A DNA stretch of 45,062 nucleotides, taken from NCBI GenBank assembly GCA_027482195.1, contig JAIXWE010000092.1:1-45062 (forward strand), in the 5' to 3' direction. Below the pieces are notes generated by a model. It had not been told where the DNA came from, made no database searches, and was given only the letters and a program-made list of their open reading frames with translations. The number at the start of each line of letters is the position of its first letter. The first letter of the stretch is position 1. Positions 8,813 to 16,502 of the stretch are shown here, piece after piece. The DNA comes from Alphaproteobacteria bacterium (lineage in GTDB: Bacteria; Pseudomonadota; Alphaproteobacteria; Micavibrionales; Micavibrionaceae). The position numbers and the translations under genes were made by a program.

Positions 8813-8839
8813 TCTTTGGTTTCTTTTAAAAAAATTCCG

Positions 8840-8875
8840 CCCCCGCCCGGATCTTTCGGTGCGGGGGTTTTTTTT
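8840..8875 (+). terminator. Rho-independent terminator
   Basis: CCCCCGC-CCG (8840-8849) pairs with CGG-TGCGGGGG (8857-8867) with a single bulge, followed by eight T residues. It ends the first lipoprotein transcript, so the three lipoprotein genes are probably separate units. Confidence 0.9.
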
Positions 8876-8946
8876 AGCCTTGCAGGCATGGCAAAATTAT
8901 GTCTCAATCATCGCGTTGGTTTCATCTAATCATAAGGAGCTTTGTG

Positions 8947-9180
8947 ATGAAAAAATTCTCTCCCGTTTTGTTGGCCGCTGTGGCCGTTGTTGGTTTGTCT
9001 GGTTGCGGATGGTGGGGCGATGACGATACCGGTTATGTTGACACCCAAATGCCAACCGCAAGCTCAGGCCAACGCGTTGTTGACGCGGCTCCTGCGCAAA
9101 CGGCCCCCGTTGTTGCACCTGAGCCAAAAGCTCCTGTTTCCACGGCTGAGCCAGTGTTTGAGAACAAAAACACCAAGTAA
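8947..9180 (+). CDS. Small lipoprotein, 77 residues
   Basis: Signal sequence with lipobox L-S-G-C (Cys20), then a mature part starting GWWGDDDTGYVDT and running through an Ala/Pro/Val-rich stretch to the tail EPVFENKNTK, which echoes APVFEKKVTK of the previous gene. AAGGAG (8934-8939) lies 7 bases ahead of the ATG at 8947. The middle looks like a flexible spacer between membrane anchor and a short conserved end. Probably an outer- or inner-membrane-anchored periplasmic peptide of unknown role. It has its own terminator downstream. Confidence 0.82.
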   Translation: MKKFSPVLLAAVAVVGLSGCGWWGDDDTGYVDTQMPTASSGQRVVDAAPAQTAPVVAPEPKAPVSTAEPVFENKNTK

Positions 9181-9201
9181 TTTAAGGATTTTCCTTTTCG
9201 G

Positions 9202-9234
9202 ACGGGCGTATCCACAGCGGATGCGCCCGTTTTT
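9202..9234 (+). terminator. Rho-independent terminator
   Basis: ACGGGCG-TATCC (9202-9213) pairs with GGATG-CGCCCGT (9219-9230), a 12-bp stem with one T-G pair, then TTTTT. It ends the second lipoprotein transcript. Confidence 0.88.
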
Positions 9235-9245
9235 CATTTCGGGGC

Positions 9246-9274
9246 TTGATTTTATAACCCGTTGACGGTAAAGA
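9246..9274 (+). promoter_or_regulatory. Possible promoter of the third small lipoprotein gene
   Basis: TTGATT (9246-9251), 17-base spacer, TAAAGA (9269-9274). The -10 is only moderately good. The palindrome TCTTCGAAGA follows at 9289-9298, in about the same place as in the first lipoprotein gene. Confidence 0.35.
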
Positions 9275-9334
9275 CAAAAGTTCTTGGCTCTTCGAAGATT
9301 CAAGATTTTTAACCTGACTTGTATGGAGACTAAC

Positions 9335-9463
9335 ATGAAGAAACTTGCTTTGGCTGTATGCCTTTTGGCTTCGACTGTTGCTCTGTCAGCTTGCGGCACC
9401 GCACAAGGTGGCGAAGGCGTGACCAGCGCAAACAAAACCATGGAGCGTTCCGTAACCAAGTAA
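9335..9463 (+). CDS. Small lipoprotein, 42 residues
   Basis: A very short gene: signal sequence with lipobox L-S-A-C (Cys20), then 22 mature residues (GTAQGGEGV ... MERSVTK). GGAG (9325-9328) is 6 bases ahead of the ATG. Size and form resemble entericidin-like lipoproteins; I infer only that it is lipid-anchored. Its ending VTK matches the first lipoprotein (KKVTK), and its leader shares the elements TCTTCGAAGA and TTTTTAAC with that gene, which suggests duplication of gene plus leader. Confidence 0.78.
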   Translation: MKKLALAVCLLASTVALSACGTAQGGEGVTSANKTMERSVTK

Positions 9464-9466
9464 TGA

Positions 9467-9521
9467 CGAAGCAAACCGCCGAAGCATTCGCTTAGCGAGT
9501 GTTCGGATTAAGGTTTGTTCG
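9467..9521 (+). other. Long imperfect hairpin downstream of the third lipoprotein
   Basis: CGAAGCAAACC (9467-9477) pairs with GGTTTGTTCG (9512-9521) with one bulge, and inside it CCGAAGCATTCGC (9479-9491) pairs with GCGAGTGTTCGG (9495-9506) around a TTA loop. No T-run follows directly; a separate terminator comes 26 bases later. It could protect the 3' end of the short messenger or be a small RNA body. Confidence 0.55.
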
Positions 9522-9547
9522 TGATTAAATTTGGTTGCTTGCTTCAC

Positions 9548-9583
9548 AAAAAAGACTGCACACGCAAGTGGCAGTCTTTTTTT
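9548..9583. terminator. Bidirectional terminator
   Basis: AAAAAAGACTGC (9548-9559) and GCAGTC-TTTTTTT (9571-9583) form a stem with A-run on one side and T-run on the other, so it can stop transcription from both the lipoprotein gene (plus) and the L,D-transpeptidase gene (minus). Confidence 0.9.
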
Positions 9584-9609
9584 ATTATATCTGTTTTCAA
9601 TTTATTCTT

Positions 9610-10704
9610 TTAGTCGCGGTAGAAAATTTTCGGCGCGGGTTCTTGATCTTTTTTCTCAGCCACTTTTTGTGATGTTTCTTTTTTCACATCTTTTTTTTCT
9701 GTTTTCTCAGCAACTGGTTTTGCAATTTCTGGTTTTGGCACAGATACCGACGCGGCCGCCGATTGCACCACCGGGCGGTTTGCTGCACGCTCGGCAATCT
9801 CAATCGGATAACCTTTACGTTCTTTGACGACTTTGCGAATTTTATCCCAATCCAATTTCTCAACGGCCGGGCCCGCAACGCGCATGATATACGCCAAATC
9901 ACGTTCAGACAGTTCGTAATCGGGCACAGCGCCTTCGCGTTCCATCAAGGTTGCTTGTTCTTGTGTGGGATGTACTTCCAAAAATAAATCATCACCGATC
10001 CACGCCGCTTTGATCGGTTGATCGACAACCGTCACCTTGGCACCAACGGGGATCATACGAAACACATCATCGATATCTTCGGGGAACATGCGGATACATC
10101 CCGAACTCACCCGTCGGCCAATCCCGTAGGGTTTGTTTGTTCCGTGAATCGCAATGTGGGGAAAGCCCAAATATAAGGAATGTGACCCCATCGGATTATC
10201 AGGCCCCGGCGGTACAACAGCCGGCAAGGTTGGATCTTCATCACGCATGCGTTGAGTTGGGTACCATGTCGGATCCGCCGCCTTGCGTGTCACACGTGTA
10301 ATCCCCAAAGGGGTTTGCAAACCATCACGACCAATACCAATCGCATAGGTGATCGGTGGTTGATTGCTCCCACGGAAAATATACATGCGCATTTCCGCCA
10401 AATTAATCACCACACTGTCACGCGGCGCATCGGGAAGAAGATTTTTAAGCGGCACAACCACCCGCGCACCCGCCCCCGGAATCCAGGGATCAAGATGTGG
10501 GTTCGCCGCCCGCATTTCCACAAACCCAACACCGTAATCACGGCCAATATGCACCAGCGTGTCTTCATATTTCGCCGTGACGGTTTTATTTTCCCCGATA
10601 AAATTATCGGTAAAGCGGACATTTCCCGCATTGTTCGATGCCCCTGCAAAAGCCGGAAATGTCACAAAGCACGTAGCAAGTAAAAACAAACGAAAACCAG
10701 ACAT
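9610..10704 (-). CDS. L,D-transpeptidase (YkuD/ErfK family)
   Basis: A 364-residue exported enzyme that forms 3-3 cross-links in peptidoglycan or attaches proteins to it. A signal peptide (MSGFRLFLLATCF ... AFA) is followed by a short LysM-like segment (near residues 45-95: ARVVVPLKNLLP) and the YkuD catalytic domain (about 96-225), with the motif HGTNKPYGIGRRVSSGCIRM carrying the active-site His and Cys. The last 60 residues are lysine/glutamate-rich and probably disordered. An AAGG ribosome site is 8 bases upstream. It faces the third lipoprotein gene across a shared terminator; transpeptidases of this family can anchor small lipoproteins to the wall, so a link is possible but unproven. Confidence 0.9.
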   Translation of the reverse strand: MSGFRLFLLATCFVTFPAFAGASNNAGNVRFTDNFIGENKTVTAKYEDTLVHIGRDYGVGFVEMRAANPHLDPWIPGAGARVVVPLKNLLPDAPRDSVVINLAEMRMYIFRGSNQPPITYAIGIGRDGLQTPLGITRVTRKAADPTWYPTQRMRDEDPTLPAVVPPGPDNPMGSHSLYLGFPHIAIHGTNKPYGIGRRVSSGCIRMFPEDIDDVFRMIPVGAKVTVVDQPIKAAWIGDDLFLEVHPTQEQATLMEREGAVPDYELSERDLAYIMRVAGPAVEKLDWDKIRKVVKERKGYPIEIAERAANRPVVQSAAASVSVPKPEIAKPVAEKTEKKDVKKETSQKVAEKKDQEPAPKIFYRD

Positions 10705-10799
10705 TCTGAAAACCTTAAACTGTGTTTGAGAGAGTGTGTTTAAAACCGTTATTTAATTATTTATAGTATTTTTCGCGACTTTGTCCATAAATTGAAAGA

Positions 10800-11435
10800 A
10801 TGTCAATGTTACATCGCTTCGTTTTTTTGATGCTGATCACCGCCTGGATCCCAAGCGCGGCACAGGCACGCCCTCTTTCTTACCCAGGGGGAGTGATGGT
10901 CATGACCGAGAACCAAGGGGCGGAGCATAATTTAGATGTGATTTATACTCTGACACCTCATTTTGGGATGGGGGTTCATGTGGCGACAGACACGGATGAC
11001 GACATCACCCATATAGCCCTTGCGGCCAACGGACTTTTGTGGCGCGGAAATTACCCGGATGCTCAGGCGAATATCTTTCTTCTTTCTGGCGTTGGATATA
11101 GCGAAGATGATCATACCTCCTCTGCGCTTGCTTATGCCGGGATTGAAACAGATTGGGAAAACCGCCGCTTTTATACCCAATATCAAAATCGTTATCTTTA
11201 TGCCGGAGATGTTGAAAAAAATTTCGAACAAAAAGTACGCCTTGGTGTTGCTCCTTACATCGGTGAGGCCGGAGAGCTTCACACCTGGCTGATTTTTCAG
11301 GCTGATCACACCCCGGAAGAAAAAGAAAATATAACCTTGACCCCCCTTGTCCGGATGTTTTACACCACCCACCTTATGGAGATAGGATCAAGTTTGGATG
11401 GGGATTTTTTATTCAATTATACCTATCAATTTTAA
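10800..11435 (+). CDS. Outer-membrane beta-barrel-like protein
   Basis: A 211-residue exported protein with a signal peptide ending A-Q-A. The mature part alternates polar and hydrophobic residues, as in beta strands, and ends in Tyr-Gln-Phe, the terminal aromatic typical of outer-membrane barrels. It lies 15 bases upstream of a periplasmic HMA metal-binding protein gene, apparently in one operon, so a role in metal (for instance copper) transport or defence is inferred. A second ATG six bases into the gene (10806) is an equally possible start. No specific family recognised. Confidence 0.6.
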   Translation: MSMLHRFVFLMLITAWIPSAAQARPLSYPGGVMVMTENQGAEHNLDVIYTLTPHFGMGVHVATDTDDDITHIALAANGLLWRGNYPDAQANIFLLSGVGYSEDDHTSSALAYAGIETDWENRRFYTQYQNRYLYAGDVEKNFEQKVRLGVAPYIGEAGELHTWLIFQADHTPEEKENITLTPLVRMFYTTHLMEIGSSLDGDFLFNYTYQF

Positions 11436-11450
11436 GAAAGGATTTTCATT

Positions 11451-11762
11451 GTGATGACCCGTTTTTTATTGGCTTTGCTGGCCGCCCTGACTTTAAGCCC
11501 CGCAAGCTTTGCGGCGCAAAATTGTACGCAAAATCAGATGGTTCTTGAGGTTGACGGCATGGTGTGTGATTTTTGCACGCAAAGCGTCAAAAAAGTTTTG
11601 GAACGTGAAGACGGGGTCGCAAATGTCACCATTGATTTGGGCAAGAAAACCGTCACCATGGTCATGAAAGACAATTCCGTGATGGATGATGCCTATGCCA
11701 CCGAGCTTATCCGCCAGGCCGGATATAAAGCGACCAGCATTACCCGATCATGTAAGGGATAA
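11451..11762 (+). CDS. Exported heavy-metal-associated (HMA) domain protein
   Basis: A 103-residue protein with a signal peptide (ending SFAAQ) followed by one ferredoxin-like HMA domain. The metal site is GMVCDFC (Cys-x-x-Cys), a variant of the GMTCxxC of copper or mercury chaperones; two more cysteines lie near the mature N-terminus and the C-terminus (NCTQ and SCKG). It would therefore be a periplasmic metal carrier rather than a cytosolic one. The GTG at 11451 is 8 bases from AAAGGA (11437-11442); the ATG at 11454 is an alternative start. Cotranscribed with the outer-membrane-like gene before it. Confidence 0.83.
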   Translation: MMTRFLLALLAALTLSPASFAAQNCTQNQMVLEVDGMVCDFCTQSVKKVLEREDGVANVTIDLGKKTVTMVMKDNSVMDDAYATELIRQAGYKATSITRSCKG

Positions 11763-11774
11763 TGGTATTATCCC
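11756..11774. terminator. Hairpin joining two convergent stop codons
   Basis: GGGATAAT (11756-11763) and ATTATCCC (11767-11774) form a perfect 8-bp stem with a GGT loop. The TAA of the HMA gene and the complementary stop of the minus-strand gene both lie in the stem. There is no T-run, so termination is likely but not certain. Confidence 0.5.
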
Positions 11775-12193
11775 AATTTGCGTTCGGGCGGTGAGGGCGC
11801 GGTGATCACAGCACGGAAATGGCGTACGCGATCAAGAAGATCCGCATCGCGTTCCAAGCGTTGAAACCAATTTTCAGCATGCTGTTGCAAGACCCCAAAA
11901 TTAATCGTCTTAAAGTCTGAGGCAAAAGGGGTGTTGAGGCTGTATTCAGGAAGACGCGTTCCCTTGGTCACGCCTTTTAAAATGGTAACAAGACTTGAAC
12001 AATAGGGATTAAGCGTGATTTGCACGCCGACGCAACTCACTCCCGTGAAATAACGCACATCGGCAACGTCAAAGCGATTCACCCGCGGAAGAAGCCCACA
12101 CAAATAATCCATCTCACGATCGGTGAATTTGGTCATTGCGGTTGTCGAATCATTTGCTTTCCGCCAAATTCCCGCTAAGCCGAAGATACTCAT
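11768..12193 (-). CDS. Hypothetical protein, 141 residues
   Basis: Unrecognised soluble protein without signal peptide or membrane segment. It has a central cysteine pair region (VSCVGV and PYCSSL) and a basic C-terminus. The start has a GAGGGA purine run about 10 bases upstream on the minus strand. It stands alone between the HMA gene (convergent) and yfgM (divergent). Length and clean boundaries favour a real gene, but I see nothing to name its role. Confidence 0.55.
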   Translation of the reverse strand: MSIFGLAGIWRKANDSTTAMTKFTDREMDYLCGLLPRVNRFDVADVRYFTGVSCVGVQITLNPYCSSLVTILKGVTKGTRLPEYSLNTPFASDFKTINFGVLQQHAENWFQRLERDADLLDRVRHFRAVITAPSPPERKLG

Positions 12194-12302
12194 TGATACG
12201 CATCCCTCATCATCTAAATTGACTTTAGAATATAATCACAAGAAGCCACCAAATTGCAATCTATTTTTCGTAATTCTGAATTTATACCCAAGATCTGATG
12301 AT

Positions 12303-12331
12303 TTGTGTCCTGCAAAGGCTTGAGTTATGGT
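12303..12331 (+). promoter_or_regulatory. Promoter of the yfgM-bamB-der operon
   Basis: TTGTGT (12303-12308), 17-base spacer, TATGGT (12326-12331), about 50 bases before the yfgM ATG, which has AAAGGA as ribosome site. Confidence 0.45.
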
Positions 12332-12380
12332 GTAAGCCCCTTATAAACACATCAGAATTAAGATTTTTAAAGGATATCTC

Positions 12381-13028
12381 ATGACCGACCTGACCCGTGA
12401 TGTGAATGACGCGTTGCGCGCCGATAAAATGCAAGAATTGTGGAAGGAATATGGCCCCGCCCTTTTGGTGGGTGCGGTGACCTTGGTTTTGGGGACGGCG
12501 TTTTTTTCCGGATGGAATGCATGGACCTTAAGCCAAAATCAAAAAGCCACAACACAGCTTATCGCGGCGTTGGAATCCGCAAACCCCGCGCAAGCGTTAA
12601 GTGAAAAAATTCCTGAGCTTAAAGGTCAAACCAAAGCGTTGGGATTGATGAACGCGGCCGGTCTTGCGTTGCAAGAAAAAGATGCCCCAAAAGCAATCGG
12701 ATTTTTTGATGAGATCATCAAGGATCGCACCGCACCCGACCTTGTGCGCGATCTTGCCCGCGTGCAAAAAGCCAGTGTGATGTTCGATCAAAAAGACACA
12801 ACGGCCGTCATGATCCGTGATGTGTTGCAACCCATTTTGAAAGAAAAAAATGGCGCGGCGTTGCCGTCTGCAAAATTTTTGAATGGCGCGGCACAAATCA
12901 TGTTAAAAGAAGGCAACAAGGACGAAGGCAAAAAAATGTTGGAAGAGATTTTATCCGACCCCACCTTGCCAGCATCGTTGAAAGAACGCGCAGCCGCCAT
13001 CATGGCCGTGAGTGAGGTCGCGTCATGA
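12381..13028 (+). CDS. yfgM: YfgM-like tetratricopeptide membrane protein
   Basis: A 215-residue inner-membrane protein: short cytoplasmic N-terminus, one membrane segment (about residues 26-47: PALLVGAVTLVLG...), then a periplasmic helical TPR-like domain. The family (ancillary SecYEG subunit, often DUF2133-annotated in alphaproteobacteria) helps periplasmic chaperone traffic. Its place directly before bamB and der is the conserved order, and its stop overlaps the bamB start as ATGA, so the two are translated together. Confidence 0.85.
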   Translation: MTDLTRDVNDALRADKMQELWKEYGPALLVGAVTLVLGTAFFSGWNAWTLSQNQKATTQLIAALESANPAQALSEKIPELKGQTKALGLMNAAGLALQEKDAPKAIGFFDEIIKDRTAPDLVRDLARVQKASVMFDQKDTTAVMIRDVLQPILKEKNGAALPSAKFLNGAAQIMLKEGNKDEGKKMLEEILSDPTLPASLKERAAAIMAVSEVAS

Positions 13029-14344
13029 AAAAAACTTTCCTTCTTACAGTTTTAAGCGCGGTGGCGTTGAGTGGATGCAGTTGGTTTGAAGATGATGAAA
13101 AACCACCGCTTCCCGGCGAACGTATTTCCGTGATGCAAATGCAAAAATCGCTCGACCCCAAAGATGCGGGCATGGATGCCACCGGTTTTGTCATGCCGGA
13201 AATGTGGGCGAATGAATTTTGGCCACAAGCCGGCGGATACCCCACCCATGTGTTGCAACATGTCGGATTAAACACGGGTGCGTTGAAAAAAATTTGGGAT
13301 GTGCGCATTGGCCGCGGAACGCAAGACCGTTTACCCCTCACCGCGCAACCTGTTGTGTTTCAAGGCCGTGTTTTCACCCTTGATACTGATAATAAAGTGA
13401 GCGCGTTTGACATCAAAACCGGAAAACAAATTTGGCGCAATTCCGTCACATCGAAAAATGAAGATGAAGATGTGATTTCGGGCGGGTTGGCGATTGGGTC
13501 GGGTTTGTTATTTGTCACCAACGGATATAACGAGCTTCTTGCCTTAAATCCCGCATCGGGCGGCATTGTGTGGCGCGTGAAATTATCATCTCCCGCGCGC
13601 GCAGCCCCAAGCGTGTTGGACGGGCGCGTTTACGTGATGACCGTTGATAACATGTTGCATGCGCTTGATGTGCGCGACGGCCAAAAAATTTGGGATTACC
13701 AAGGCTTAAGTGAGACAGCCGGATTGGTCGGTGCGGCCAGCCCCGCAGTGAATGGGGAAATTGTTGTGCCCGCTTTTTCATCCGGTGAGATTGTTGCTTT
13801 GCGTGTTGAAAACGGATCCGTCGCATGGTCAGACAGTTTGGCCCCGGCGGTGAATGTTGGCGGGTTGTCCGCCCTTCCCGATATTCAAGCGTTTCCGTTA
13901 ATGGATAAAGGGCAAATTTTTGCCTTAAGTTTCGGCGGACGCATGGCCGCGTTTGATGAACGCACAGGGCAACGTATTTGGCAAAAAGATATCACCGGTG
14001 CCGACACGCCGTGGCTTGCGGGAAATATGTTGTTCCTGATTGCCGACAATAATGAATTAACCGCATTAAGCCGTGATACGGGCGGAATTTTGTGGGTGAC
14101 GGCGTTGGATGATTTTGTCAAAGACAAAGAAAATCGCAATGCGTTGGCGTGGAATGGGCCTGTTCTGGCTGGTGGGCGTTTAATCGTCACGGGGCCGGAG
14201 CGTTTGATGTTGGAGATTGACCCCATAACGGGTAAAAATCTGCGTACTTTAAAATTGCCCGACACGGCGGCCGTTCAGCCGATTGTCGCTTCGAATATTT
14301 TATTTATTTTGACCAATGATGGGCGTTTGATCGCTTATCAATAA
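13025..14344 (+). CDS. bamB: Outer-membrane assembly lipoprotein BamB
   Basis: A 439-residue lipoprotein of the BAM complex, which inserts outer-membrane barrels. The signal sequence ends in lipobox L-S-G-C (Cys18). The rest is an eight-bladed PQQ-type propeller with recurring repeats such as SAFDIKTGKQIWR, LLALNPASGGIVWRV, LHALDVRDGQKIWDY and AAFDERTGQRIWQKD. Starts inside the yfgM stop codon and is followed 17 bases later by der. Confidence 0.93.
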   Translation: MKKTFLLTVLSAVALSGCSWFEDDEKPPLPGERISVMQMQKSLDPKDAGMDATGFVMPEMWANEFWPQAGGYPTHVLQHVGLNTGALKKIWDVRIGRGTQDRLPLTAQPVVFQGRVFTLDTDNKVSAFDIKTGKQIWRNSVTSKNEDEDVISGGLAIGSGLLFVTNGYNELLALNPASGGIVWRVKLSSPARAAPSVLDGRVYVMTVDNMLHALDVRDGQKIWDYQGLSETAGLVGAASPAVNGEIVVPAFSSGEIVALRVENGSVAWSDSLAPAVNVGGLSALPDIQAFPLMDKGQIFALSFGGRMAAFDERTGQRIWQKDITGADTPWLAGNMLFLIADNNELTALSRDTGGILWVTALDDFVKDKENRNALAWNGPVLAGGRLIVTGPERLMLEIDPITGKNLRTLKLPDTAAVQPIVASNILFILTNDGRLIAYQ

Positions 14345-14361
14345 CAAGAATGTGAATCACC

Positions 14362-15780
14362 ATGTTGACCCTTGCCATCATTGGCCGCCCGAATGTTGGC
14401 AAATCGACTTTTTTTAACCGCCTTGCGCGCAAACAATTGGCGATTGTTGATGACCGCCCCGGCGTCACCCGCGATTGGCGTGAATCACCAGCACGCCTTC
14501 TTGATCGTGATATTCGCATTATCGACACCGCCGGATTGGAAGAGCGTTTTGATGATTCCATTCAAGGGCGTATGCGCAAACAAACCGAAGCGGCCTTAGC
14601 CTTAGCCGATGTTATTTTATTCGTCATTGACGGGCGCGAAGGTGTCACAAGTTTGGATGAACATTTTGCGCATTGGTTGCGCCGCCAAAATAAACCAACT
14701 TTATTGTTGGTGAATAAATGTGAAAATGATGCACAGCATGATGCGATGATGGCCAATGCCTATACGCTCAACTTGGGCGATCCGATTGCGATTTCGGGCG
14801 CGCATGGTTTGGGGTTGGATACATTATATATGCGCTTGACCCCGTTTTGGCCGGGGCAAGAACAAGACACGGAAGAATTTCATGACACGCTGCGGTGGAA
14901 TGATGATGATCTTGATGCGCTTGAGGGCAAAGATGATTTTGATTTAACCGCCATTATTAAACAAGATGACACCAAACCCATTCGTGTGGCCATTGTGGGC
15001 CGCCCCAATGCGGGGAAATCAACCTTGATGAATGCGTTGTTGGGGGAAGATCGCGTGATGACCGGGCCCGAAGCGGGATTAACCCGCGATGCGATTGCCG
15101 CCGATTGGGATTGGCATGGCCGAAAATTTCGTCTTGTCGACACGGCCGGTTTGCGCAAAAAAGGCAAGATCAATGACCCGATTGAAAAAATGGCCGTCGA
15201 TGACAGTATGCGCGCCATTCGTTTATCACAGATTGTTATTTTGGTGGTCGATGCCACGCAATTGATGGAAAAACAAGATTTGCAAATTGCCGCCCACGTC
15301 ATTGCCGAAGGCCGCGCGTTGATTATCGCCGTGAATAAGTGGGATATTGTCAATGACCGCACCGAACAATTATCGGAATTTCGTTATCAATTGGAAACGT
15401 CCTTAGCCCAAGTGCGCAACGTTCCGTTTGTCACCTTGTCGGCGTTGCGCGAAACCAATTTGGATAAATTGATGCAAGCGGCGTTGACCACCTATACGTT
15501 GTGGAACAAGCGTGTTTCAACCGGGAAATTAAATCGCTGGCTGGAAGGCAAATATTCCGCTTATCCACCGCCGCTTGTCAACGGACGCCCCAATCGCATG
15601 CGTTACATGACCCAGATTAATATTCGCCCACCCACTTTTGCATTGTGGTTGTCGCACCCAAAAGAATTACCGGAAACTTATCAGCGTTATTTGTTGAATG
15701 CGTTGCGTGAAGATTACGATCTTCACGGTATTCCCGTGCGACTTTTGAAAAAAAAAAAAAAAAACCCCTTCGCGAATTAA
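14362..15780 (+). CDS. der: Ribosome-assembly GTPase Der (EngA)
   Basis: A 472-residue tandem GTPase required for 50S subunit maturation. Domain 1: GRPNVGKST (8-16), DTAGLE, and a G4 motif NKCE in place of NKxD, a variant I have seen in alphaproteobacterial relatives. Domain 2: GRPNAGKST (213-221), DTAGLRKKG, NKWD. A KH-like C-terminal domain follows. The extreme C-terminus is coded by a run of 17 A residues (15748-15764, five lysines) just before the stop codon. The end overlaps the convergent SDR gene by 4 bases. Confidence 0.97.
   Translation: MLTLAIIGRPNVGKSTFFNRLARKQLAIVDDRPGVTRDWRESPARLLDRDIRIIDTAGLEERFDDSIQGRMRKQTEAALALADVILFVIDGREGVTSLDEHFAHWLRRQNKPTLLLVNKCENDAQHDAMMANAYTLNLGDPIAISGAHGLGLDTLYMRLTPFWPGQEQDTEEFHDTLRWNDDDLDALEGKDDFDLTAIIKQDDTKPIRVAIVGRPNAGKSTLMNALLGEDRVMTGPEAGLTRDAIAADWDWHGRKFRLVDTAGLRKKGKINDPIEKMAVDDSMRAIRLSQIVILVVDATQLMEKQDLQIAAHVIAEGRALIIAVNKWDIVNDRTEQLSEFRYQLETSLAQVRNVPFVTLSALRETNLDKLMQAALTTYTLWNKRVSTGKLNRWLEGKYSAYPPPLVNGRPNRMRYMTQINIRPPTFALWLSHPKELPETYQRYLLNALREDYDLHGIPVRLLKKKKKNPFAN
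15748..15764 (+). repeat. A17 homopolymer in the end of der
   Basis: Seventeen consecutive A residues code for five lysines and part of an asparagine. A run this long is prone to polymerase slippage and to sequencing error. It lies 14 bases upstream of the stop codon, so slips would only change the last few residues or extend the protein across the SDR gene end. Confidence 0.9.
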
Positions 15781-16502
15781 ATATCGCGCGGTGTAAATAT
15801 TTTCCCCGTCTGCATGCATGCAGGTGACGCAAGATGAAGAAAAAGTGCCGCCAAGTCAGACGGTTTGTTTAAATCCTTGCCGTGATATCCACCCGGAAAA
15901 ATCTGTGCCAACATAGCGGTGTCCACCGCACCGGGATTAACAAGATTGATTTTGAGATTTGTGTTTTTGGTCTCAGCCGCCCATGTTTGCGCCATCACAT
16001 TCAACGCCGCCTTTGACGCCGCGTAACTTCCAAAAAAAGGCTCCACATCCAAACTCAAACCCGATGTCACAAAAATGGCGCGCCCCGCAGATGATGCGCG
16101 CAAGAGTGGGTCAAGCGTGCGCACAAGTTGCACATTCGCGGTCACATTCAGCGCAAAAGAATCATGCCAATCTTTTATTTTGCTGTGCGCAACCGGCGTC
16201 AGCGCACTTAAAATTCCGGCATTGCCGACAAAAACATCAAGCCCACCGAAACGATCGGCAAGAAGCGGGCCCAAGGCTTCCAACTCATCAATTTTTTTAA
16301 GATCAAAAGGAACAAGGGTGGATTGCCCACCTTGCGCGCGAATGTGATCATCCACCTCTTCCAATTTTTTTTGACCACGCGCAAGAAGCACAACATGCGC
16401 CCCATGTTGCGCATACGATAATGCAACCGCCTTACCAATTCCGCGCGAGGCACCGGTGATCAAGGCGGTTTTACCGAGTAACGTTTGCGGATAAACACTC
16501 AT
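15777..16502 (-). CDS. Short-chain dehydrogenase/reductase
   Basis: A 241-residue NAD(P)-dependent oxidoreductase of the classical SDR family. Visible: cofactor motif TGASRGIG near the N-terminus, NAG (FVGNAG), catalytic Ser in VTSGLS and the YAASK motif. The substrate is unknown. The longer open frame upstream was rejected because it runs into purF; the ATG at 16502 overlaps the purF stop as ATGA, so it is translated with purF. The SDR gene right behind purF is a common arrangement in alphaproteobacteria. Overlaps der by four bases at the end. Confidence 0.9.
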   Translation of the reverse strand: MSVYPQTLLGKTALITGASRGIGKAVALSYAQHGAHVVLLARGQKKLEEVDDHIRAQGGQSTLVPFDLKKIDELEALGPLLADRFGGLDVFVGNAGILSALTPVAHSKIKDWHDSFALNVTANVQLVRTLDPLLRASSAGRAIFVTSGLSLDVEPFFGSYAASKAALNVMAQTWAAETKNTNLKINLVNPGAVDTAMLAQIFPGGYHGKDLNKPSDLAALFLHLASPACMQTGKIFTPRDI

